Shown here: positions 1 through 4,449 of the stretch, piece by piece
Numbering within the stretch: the stretch's first letter is position 1
How the letters are laid out: each line of letters begins with the position of its first letter
Source of the DNA: Clostridiales bacterium
GTDB taxonomy: Bacteria > Bacillota_A > Clostridia > Christensenellales > Borkfalkiaceae
Assembly (NCBI GenBank): GCA_015055785.1
Contig: SVHQ01000129.1
Span: forward strand, 1-5,289
Direction of reading: 5' to 3'
Length of the DNA stretch: 5,289 bases
The notes under the pieces: model-generated
Told to the model about the DNA's origin: nothing
Seen by the model: the letters and a program-made list of their open reading frames with translations, nothing else
Database searches by the model: none
Position numbers and translations under genes: made by a program

Positions 1-1
1 G

Positions 2-319
2 GCTTTTTCGTATGAGCCCCCGCCAAAGAGTTTGTTTTTTGTCAAGTCTTTTATTATAAGGCATCCGTCCTTATCATCTACTTTGAGATTCTTTAAATTG
101 CTTTCTACCGAAAAAGCCTCCAAAAGATTATTTATAAAAGATGGTTGTCTCGTCGGATTTATGCTTATCGGCGAAATTGCAAGAGCTGGTATTTACACGT
201 CCTTCATTCGCGAGAAAACACCTCTTGATTCCGTTAATACACAATTATTAAAAATTTCACCCACTTTATCCGTTTTTGATGTTGAAAATCGTAGAAAAAA
301 ACTTGGAGGTATGGTATAA
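2..319 (+). CDS. FAD/NAD(P)-dependent oxidoreductase, C-terminal end (5' end outside the window)
   Basis: Only the last 105 codons are visible; the frame is open to the left edge, so the true start lies outside. The segment KRLFIKDGCLVGFMLIG followed by RAGIYTSFIREKTPLDSV is the C-terminal domain typical of rubredoxin/nitrite-reductase-type FAD-dependent NAD(P)H oxidoreductases, and the tail (P-x-L-x-x-F, R-x-x-K-x-x-GGMV) also fits. In clostridia such a protein commonly sits in a domain-split glutamate synthase cluster and is thought to feed electrons to the FMN/Fe-S subunit; that role is inferred from the downstream GXGXG and glutamine synthetase genes. The first ~40 visible residues are not recognisable as the usual domain sequence, and both other forward frames are closed there, so divergence or a sequence error cannot be told apart. 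The stop shares its last base with the next start codon, implying translational coupling. Confidence 0.75.
   Translation, partial: AFSYEPPPKSLFFVKSFIIRHPSLSSTLRFFKLLSTEKASKRLFIKDGCLVGFMLIGEIARAGIYTSFIREKTPLDSVNTQLLKISPTLSVFDVENRRKKLGGMV
305..310 (+). promoter_or_regulatory. Ribosome binding site of the GXGXG gene, inside the upstream gene
   Basis: GGAGGT stands 8 bases before the ATG at 319 and lies within the last codons of the oxidoreductase. It decides the start of the GXGXG gene and shows that the two genes are read from one transcript. An ATG at 311 lies only one base away, in the oxidoreductase frame, and is not a start. Confidence 0.8.
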
Positions 320-1038
320 TGTTATTATTAAGTGCAAAAGATCTTAATTTTGACGCACTAAACGATATTGTAAGACAAGGCGAAAACGACTGCGTTATTA
401 ACGATTGCCTCGGACAACGCTTTATTGCAGCCGGTTTAAGTTCCAAATTTATCACGATAAACGGAACACCGGGAAATGCGCTTGGTGCATATCTTAACGG
501 TGCCGAAATCGTTGTAAACGGTAATGCGCAAGACGCTGTTGGCGACACAATGAACGAAGGTAAAATCGTAATACACGGGAACATTGGCGATGCCGCCGGC
601 TACGCTATGCGTGGCGGAAAAATCTTCATCAAAGGAAATGCCGGATATCGTGCCGGAATTCATATGAAAGCATATAATGATAAGATTCCCGTTATTGTTA
701 TCGGCGGTTCGACGGGTAGTTTTTTAGGCGAATATCAAGCCGGTGGCGTAATTATTGCGTTAGGCTTAAATTCCGATAAAGATATTGTAGGCAACTTCCC
801 CTGTACAGGTATGCACGGCGGAACAATGCTTCTCCGTTCGGATTGCAAAAATATCCGATTCCCTAAAAACGTTCATGCCGTTCCTGCGACAAAAGAACAA
901 CTTGCGGAATTCATCAATTACATCTCGGAATTTTGCAGCTTGTTCGGCTTCGATTTAAAAGACGTGTTAAACGCCCCTTTTACCATTATTACTCCCGACA
1001 GTAAAAATCCATATAAACAAATGTACGTTATGAATTAA
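319..1038 (+). CDS. Free-standing GXGXG domain of glutamate synthase (alpha-subunit C-terminal domain)
   Basis: This 239-residue protein is a right-handed beta-helix domain. Residues about 49-113 hold regularly spaced glycines (G49, G52, G56, G61, G68, G75, G81, G87, G90, G94, G99/100, G106, G109, G113), the GXGXG repeat signature, followed by a second glycine-rich stretch with VIGGSTGSFLGEY around 128-139 and GMHGG at 164-168. In large bacterial glutamate synthases (GltB) this domain is the structural C-terminal part; in many clostridia and archaea it is a separate gene beside separate amidotransferase and FMN-binding proteins. The fold is shared with subunit C of formylmethanofuran dehydrogenase, which the surrounding GS and oxidoreductase genes make unlikely. 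It starts on the last base of the preceding stop codon and lies 17 bases ahead of glutamine synthetase. The amidotransferase and synthase domains are not in this window and are expected to the left. Confidence 0.92.
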   Translation: MLLLSAKDLNFDALNDIVRQGENDCVINDCLGQRFIAAGLSSKFITINGTPGNALGAYLNGAEIVVNGNAQDAVGDTMNEGKIVIHGNIGDAAGYAMRGGKIFIKGNAGYRAGIHMKAYNDKIPVIVIGGSTGSFLGEYQAGGVIIALGLNSDKDIVGNFPCTGMHGGTMLLRSDCKNIRFPKNVHAVPATKEQLAEFINYISEFCSLFGFDLKDVLNAPFTIITPDSKNPYKQMYVMN

Positions 1039-1055
1039 AAATAGGTAGGTGCAAT

Positions 1056-2273
1056 ATGAAATATTCAAAACAAGAAGTATTACAGTTTGTGAAAGAAGAA
1101 GACGTTAAGTTTATACGTCTTGCTTTTTGCGACGTTTTCGGTAAGCAAAAAAACATTTCCATCATGGAAAAAGAATTACAGCGCGCTTTTGAATATGGAA
1201 TTGCAATAGACGCATCAGCAATAAATGGTTTCGGTGACGAAACACATTCCGATTTGTTTCTTCACCCTGATCCTTCTACTCTCGTCATTTTGCCTTGGCG
1301 TCCCGAACACGGCAAAGTTGTACGTATGTATTGCGATATTACCTATCCCGACGGAAAGCCTTTTGAGGGTGATACACGCTCTATTCTAAAAAACGCTATT
1401 CGTGAAGCTGAAAACGCAGGGCTTTCTTTTAAGTTTGGGCCTGAAATGGAATTTTATCTTTTCAAATTAAATGAAGACGGATATCCGTCAACCGTAACCT
1501 ACGACAATGCAGGATATATGGACATCGCGCCTGAAGATAAGGGCGAAAATATTCGACGTGAAATTTGCTTAACATTGGAACAAATGGACATTTATCCTGA
1601 AAGTTCACACCATGAAGAAGGACCGGGACAAAACGAAATTGACTTTAAATACGATTCTCCGTTAGAGGCGGCGGATAACGCCATGACGTTTTGTTCTGTG
1701 GTAAAAGCAGTTGTGAATAGAAACGGGGTTTCTGCCAACTTTTCTCCAAAGCCTTTAAAAGACGAGCCGGGTAATGGATTTCATATAAACTTTTCTGTAA
1801 AAGACAGCAACGGTTCCGACGTGCTTCCACAGGCTATCTCCGGAATACTTAAACACATCGCGGACATGACTTTATTTTTAAATCCGACCGAAAAATCTTA
1901 CGAAAGATTAGGCAACAATAAAGCACCCGCTTATATTTCTTGGTCTGCACAAAACCGCTCTCAACTAATTCGTATTCCAGCGGCAGTAGGTGAATTCAAA
2001 CGTGCAGAGCTTCGCTCTCCCGATCCCGCTGCGAATCCGTATCTTGCATTTGCTTTGATGATTTATGCGGCTATTGACGGCATCAAGAAAAAATTAGTAT
2101 TACCAAAGCCCGCAAATATCAACCTTTATACAGCACCTGAAACAATGCTCCAAAAATTTAAGACGTTACCAACTTCTTTGAAGCAAGCGTCTGAAACAGC
2201 ACAAAACAGTAAATTTATTAAAAAATATCTTTCCCCCCTAATTATTTCGGCTTATTGCAATGCAGAAAAATAA
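1056..2273 (+). CDS. glnA: Type I glutamine synthetase (short form)
   Basis: Glutamine synthetase condenses glutamate and ammonia using ATP in the cytoplasm. The 405-residue protein has the beta-grasp N-domain with the Asp52 loop (IDASAINGF, 51-59) followed by the D-x-x-L-x-P-D segment at 66-72. Metal and substrate residues are in place: Glu130/Glu132 (GPEMEFYLF), Glu187 and Glu194 (SSHHEEGPGQNEIDFKY), His243 (GNGFHINFS), Arg284 (SYERL), Arg301 and Arg306 (NRSQLIRIP), Glu318/Arg320 (ELRSPDPAANPYL). It is about 40 residues shorter than the B. subtilis type; part of the deficit is a shortened loop after His243. The flap carrying the E. coli Glu327 equivalent reads RLGNNKAP, with Lys289 where Glu is usual and one residue fewer. 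NLYTAPE (356-362) falls where enteric enzymes have the adenylylated Tyr motif; I infer no adenylylation. The ATG at 1056 has a TAGGTAGGTG ribosome binding region a few bases upstream. It is co-oriented with the GOGAT domain and ANTAR genes, consistent with a GS-GOGAT operon. Confidence 0.95.
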   Translation: MKYSKQEVLQFVKEEDVKFIRLAFCDVFGKQKNISIMEKELQRAFEYGIAIDASAINGFGDETHSDLFLHPDPSTLVILPWRPEHGKVVRMYCDITYPDGKPFEGDTRSILKNAIREAENAGLSFKFGPEMEFYLFKLNEDGYPSTVTYDNAGYMDIAPEDKGENIRREICLTLEQMDIYPESSHHEEGPGQNEIDFKYDSPLEAADNAMTFCSVVKAVVNRNGVSANFSPKPLKDEPGNGFHINFSVKDSNGSDVLPQAISGILKHIADMTLFLNPTEKSYERLGNNKAPAYISWSAQNRSQLIRIPAAVGEFKRAELRSPDPAANPYLAFALMIYAAIDGIKKKLVLPKPANINLYTAPETMLQKFKTLPTSLKQASETAQNSKFIKKYLSPLIISAYCNAEK

Positions 2274-2297
2274 ATCTAATTTGGGAGGAATCAAACG

Positions 2298-2882
2298 ATG
2301 CCATTTGAAGAACATGTATATAGCGTTCTCATCGTTTCGGCTGCAAATTCGTTTAACGATAATATCGTAAAACTGTTACCAGGAGCTACTTATTCGCCGA
2401 TTACTTTTGCTAAAAGCATAAATGAAGCACAACGCAACGTTACCGAACGCGTTTACGATATCATAATTATTAACGCTCCATTGCCTGACGATTATGGAGT
2501 TAAACTTGCAATAGACGTTTCAAGCAACAAAACCTCTGTCGTTCTTTTATTCGTACGCAACGATATGTATACGAGTATCTACGAAAAGGTTCGTGATTAC
2601 GGCGTTTTCACTCTCCACAAGCCTGTCCCCGCTCAAGCAATATCACAAGCTTTGGATTGGCTTAAAGCAACGAGAGAGCGACTCAGAAATATGCAAACAA
2701 AAAACCTTTCTCTTCAAGAGAAGATGGAAGAAATTAAACTTATAAACCGCGCAAAATGGGCACTTATAAATTCGCTTGGAATGACCGAAGCCGACGCACA
2801 TCGATATATTGAAAAACAAGCTATGGACAGATGTGTTACACGTAGAGAAATTGCCGAAAACATTATACAAACTTACAAATAG
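2298..2882 (+). CDS. ANTAR-domain regulator with a degenerate receiver domain
   Basis: The 194-residue protein has a CheY-like N-terminal domain (about 8-120), a coiled helix (about 123-148, rich in charged residues) and a C-terminal ANTAR domain (about 139-193). The ANTAR part shows the expected pattern: LQEKMEEIKLINRAKWALI, then LGMTEADAHRYIEKQAMD, then R-REIAENII. ANTAR proteins bind paired hexaloop hairpins in nascent RNA and block termination; in Firmicutes and enterics they control nitrogen and ethanolamine genes. The receiver is atypical: Asn59 stands where the phosphorylated Asp ends strand 3 (DIIIINAPLPDD), and the acidic pair after strand 1 is replaced by Ser14-Ala15 (VLIVSAANS); Lys108 (HKP) is kept. 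Control by phosphorylation is therefore unlikely. The ATG at 2298 follows GGGAGG at 2283-2288 with a 9-base spacer. It is the last gene of the nitrogen operon, 24 bases after glutamine synthetase and directly before a terminator. The spacers inside the operon are too short to hold its RNA target. Confidence 0.93.
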   Translation: MPFEEHVYSVLIVSAANSFNDNIVKLLPGATYSPITFAKSINEAQRNVTERVYDIIIINAPLPDDYGVKLAIDVSSNKTSVVLLFVRNDMYTSIYEKVRDYGVFTLHKPVPAQAISQALDWLKATRERLRNMQTKNLSLQEKMEEIKLINRAKWALINSLGMTEADAHRYIEKQAMDRCVTRREIAENIIQTYK

Positions 2883-2920
2883 AAATCCCGACTGTTATTG
2901 TTAAACAATCGGGATTTTAT
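2883..2920 (+). terminator. Rho-independent terminator of the nitrogen operon
   Basis: Starting on the base after the ANTAR stop codon, AAATCCCGA (2883-2891) pairs with TCGGGATTT (2909-2917), a 9-bp stem; GTT/AAC (2894-2896 with 2904-2906) can extend it inside a small internal loop. A U-rich run TTTTATATTT follows. On the other strand the flanking sequence is only moderately U-rich, so activity in that direction is doubtful. Confidence 0.85.
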
Positions 2921-2971
2921 ATTTACAATTTTCCTCTATTTATTAAAAAAAGGAATAAAAGTAGGTGTTTT

Positions 2972-3135
2972 ATGGAACAAATCAAGCAAAACAAAATGGC
3001 TATATAGCCTATCAAGAAGCACTTTTTTCAAATTTTTACACATGTTTAAAGCAACATTTTAGCTAACAAAATTTCGATTAGAATGGTTTTACAGATAATA
3101 TTCTCCCATTAAATCAAAGTGTTTGTATCCATTAG
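2972..3135 (+). pseudogene. Probable remnant of the N-terminus of a MATE-family efflux transporter
   Basis: An ATG at 2972 is preceded by AGGAATAAAAGTAGGTG, a plausible ribosome binding region. It reads MEQIKQNKMAI and then meets TAG at 3005. Reading on in the same frame gives PIKKHFFQIFTHV and TAA at 3047. This pattern, NKMxxxPIxKxxFQxxxPV, is the usual opening of bacterial MATE multidrug transporters (NKM..MP..KL....LP). After 3062 the same frame gives ANKIS, and a shift at about 3082 gives NGFTDNILPLNQSV, reminiscent of the MATE stretch 'SENxLTAxSLAFPIQ'. The intervening 'VQALYNxVDSIFVA' part seems deleted, and the remaining ~400 residues are absent because the convergent ECF gene begins at 3152. 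I infer a gene destroyed by stops, frameshifts and truncation. The match is from memory of the family pattern over a short stretch, so it is moderate evidence only. Confidence 0.45.
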
Positions 3136-3151
3136 TTTATTATGAACAATT

Positions 3152-3724
3152 TCAAGAAAAATAACGAACGCCTTTTAGAGTGAAAAACACCTTATATAGT
3201 GGATAGAACAAAACTGATACTGAAATTAGAGAGCAAATTACTTGCGGTATCATAAACGGGATAGACGCCATAAAATAGAGTTTTGCGGATTTTTGCCCAA
3301 ACCCGTACCAAACGGGAGTAATTACGTTATCCAACATAGTAAACGCGACCGTACATGCGCAAGCGACTAAAACAATAAGCGGTAATAATTTTAGCGGTTT
3401 CTTTATTTTACTGCCTAAAACTCCGAAAATAAAAGTTAATAGCGGAAAATAAATAAGATAGAGAATAAGCACCGTTGGTGCAAAGCCGAAAACCAACTGC
3501 CTTAAAAGCGCAAAAGCAAAAGCAGAAATCACCCCGCGTTTTATTCCCATAACGAAAGAATACGTAACGAAAAAAACGGTCACCAGTTCGACACCCGGCA
3601 CGAAAGAAAGAGCCAACTGCACGGAAATAAGTATGGCTACGAAAACGGCAATATATGCACATTCTTTTGCCGATTGGACGCTTCTTTTTTTAGTTTTTGC
3701 ACGTAATAATTCCTTATCTTTCAT
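3152..3724 (-). CDS. ECF transporter S component, probably for cobalamin or a precursor
   Basis: A small integral membrane protein of 190 residues, almost entirely hydrophobic after a basic N-terminus (KDKELLRAKTKKRS). About six membrane segments can be drawn at roughly 23-42, 46-60, 64-79, 83-104, 113-133 and 150-181. Length and layout fit substrate-binding S components of energy-coupling factor vitamin importers; the segment LALSFVPGVELVTV (37-50), the K-R-G turn at 62-64 and FAPTVLILYLIYFPLL (81-96) resemble the S components found with B12 elements in Firmicutes. The shared EcfA/EcfA'/EcfT module is not here and would be elsewhere, as in group II systems. I chose ATG 3724, two bases after the lipoprotein stop, for translational coupling; a GTG at 3733 overlapping that stop is possible, and neither has a clear ribosome binding site. 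Cobalamin specificity is inferred from the riboswitch upstream and the metH neighbour. No clear terminator follows the stop. Confidence 0.87.
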   Translation of the reverse strand: MKDKELLRAKTKKRSVQSAKECAYIAVFVAILISVQLALSFVPGVELVTVFFVTYSFVMGIKRGVISAFAFALLRQLVFGFAPTVLILYLIYFPLLTFIFGVLGSKIKKPLKLLPLIVLVACACTVAFTMLDNVITPVWYGFGQKSAKLYFMASIPFMIPQVICSLISVSVLFYPLYKVFFTLKGVRYFS

Positions 3725-3726
3725 TT

Positions 3727-4194
3727 TTACCACGTATATTCGTAATACTCAAAAAACCATACGTATATTTTATCCGTCTTTACGGTAAGTGAACTTGCCC
3801 CTAGCGCCGATTGCCCGCAGGTCGTTCCATTTATTTCGATAGTTTTCTCTTCGTAGGCGTTTTCCATATCAGACGTGTATAACATCCACGAATAGCCTTT
3901 GCTTGAAGTTAAAGTAGATTCTATTACGTATTCTGCCTTACCGTTGATTGACGTAATATAAGCGCCGTAAGAACTTTCTATAAAGTCAAAAGAAATTAAA
4001 TCTTGATTCCTTAAAGATTTAAGCGCATCAAAAGCGGTAGCTTTGCCGTCAGTTTCTTCAATAGACATAACTATTTGAGTTTCGGTTATCGACTCAATTT
4101 TTGGCGTGGTTTTTCTGCTGTTTTTACAAGCGACGGAAAAAGCCGTTGCAAAACATAATAAAAAAGTGAATAAAAGTGCCGTAAATTTTTTCAT
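3727..4194 (-). CDS. DUF4430-type lipoprotein, candidate extracellular cobalamin-binding partner
   Basis: The 155-residue protein opens with a lipoprotein signal peptide: MKK, a hydrophobic core FTALLFTFLLCFATAF, and the lipobox-like SVAC with Cys23, then a short polar linker (KNSRKTTPK). The mature part fits the DUF4430 pattern: ATAFDALKSL (47-56 or so), a hydrophobic strand ending in SSYGAYITSINGKAEY, the aromatic YSWMLYTSD, and a final KTDKIYVWFFEYYEY. DUF4430 is known in transcobalamin and intrinsic factor (their C-terminal beta domain) and in bacterial cell-surface proteins. A role in catching corrinoid outside the membrane and handing it to the ECF S component is inferred from the downstream gene and the B12 riboswitch. 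An ATG at 4206 would add four residues (MEKN) but lacks a ribosome binding site; ATG 4194 has GGAG six bases upstream and gives a cleaner signal peptide. Confidence 0.83.
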   Translation of the reverse strand: MKKFTALLFTFLLCFATAFSVACKNSRKTTPKIESITETQIVMSIEETDGKATAFDALKSLRNQDLISFDFIESSYGAYITSINGKAEYVIESTLTSSKGYSWMLYTSDMENAYEEKTIEINGTTCGQSALGASSLTVKTDKIYVWFFEYYEYTW

Positions 4195-4200
4195 ATTTTT

Positions 4201-4204
4201 CTCC
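4201..4204 (-). promoter_or_regulatory. Ribosome binding site fixing the lipoprotein start at 4194
   Basis: On the minus strand GGAG (4204 to 4201) is followed by AAAAAT and the ATG at 4194-4192, a 6-base spacer. The GGAG overlaps the in-frame upstream ATG at 4206-4204, which has only an A/T-rich stretch before it. This favours the shorter protein. Confidence 0.7.
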
Positions 4205-4253
4205 ATAGAATAAATATTTGTAACAAAAATTTCGTTAAAGTTGCGATATTGTC

Positions 4254-4283
4254 AAAATAAAAACGCGCCACTTGGGCACGTTT
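4254..4283 (-). terminator. Rho-independent terminator in the leader of the lipoprotein/ECF operon
   Basis: Read on the minus strand, AAACGTGCC (4283-4275) pairs with GGCGCGTTT (4269-4261) around a CAAGT loop, nine consecutive pairs including one U-G, followed by TTTTTATTTT. It lies between the cobalamin aptamer and the lipoprotein start, so it is the expression platform of the riboswitch. It may also end transcripts reading through from metH. Confidence 0.87.
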
Positions 4284-4315
4284 AAATAGCGTTATCTCCT
4301 TCTCCATTGCCCAAG
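4271..4315 (-). promoter_or_regulatory. Antiterminator pairing of the cobalamin riboswitch
   Basis: CUUGGGCA (4315-4308), in the loop of the P13-like hairpin, is exactly complementary over eight bases to UGCCCAAG (4278-4271), which is the 5' arm and loop of the terminator. The two structures exclude each other. Inferred mechanism: ligand binding fixes the P13 loop, frees the terminator arm and stops transcription; without ligand the antiterminator forms and the genes are read. Confidence 0.72.
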
Positions 4316-4431
4316 ATGATAACGTTTGACACTCAACGGGTAGGCTATCGGACTTTAACCGTAATGACTGTTGCGTCGGATTTTCACCGAACTTTCCCTA
4401 CTCTCTGTGAATTAACACAACTCGCATTGAT
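4288..4431 (-). ncRNA. Cobalamin riboswitch (compact type) controlling the lipoprotein/ECF S genes
   Basis: The minus strand shows the cobalamin aptamer core. GTAGGGAAAG (4401-4392) is followed by hairpin TCGGTGAAAATCCGA (4390-4376), then GCAACAG and, at 4356-4340, the B12 box AAGTCCGATAGCCTACC, which matches the consensus rAGYCMGgAgaCCkGCc with CCTAC where CCTGC is usual. That change is compensated, since GTAGG (4401-4397) pairs with CCTAC to form P3. UCAAU (4430-4426) can pair with GUUGA (4337-4333) as an outer stem. Downstream CGTTATC (4324-4318) pairs with GATAACG (4296-4290) to form a P13-like hairpin whose loop contains CTTGGGCA. The core from P3 to P3' is only 64 bases, with no room for the peripheral P7-P11 arms of the adenosylcobalamin class. 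It probably switches off the two downstream genes when B12 is plentiful. The exact 5' limit is uncertain, and the promoter is not evident; transcription could start inside the end of metH or come from metH. Confidence 0.88.
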
Positions 4432-4449
4432 ATATTTAGTTTTAGTATT

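Noticed and set aside
234..663. Minus-strand open frames opposite the GXGXG gene
   Set aside because: They are antisense to a well-supported gene, have no ribosome binding site that I can see and no recognisable domain.
1645..2870. Minus-strand open frames opposite glutamine synthetase (1645-1830) and the ANTAR gene (2643-2870)
   Set aside because: Both are short frames inside conserved genes and carry no sensible motif.
2883..3151. Small free-standing gene or regulatory RNA between the convergent operons
   Set aside because: The only start with a ribosome binding site gives 11 codons, and the sequence beyond it looks like a broken transporter gene; no stable structured RNA apart from the terminator was seen.
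4206..4243. Palindrome TAACGAAATTTTTGTTA upstream of the lipoprotein as an operator
   Set aside because: It is very A/T-rich, imperfect and without GC pairs to form a stable stem; chance is a sufficient explanation.
4233..4255. Perfect TTGACA (minus strand, 4255-4250) just downstream of the riboswitch terminator, as a possible constitutive promoter
   Set aside because: No TATAAT-like hexamer lies 16-18 bases downstream (AAATTT is found), and a promoter there would bypass the riboswitch.
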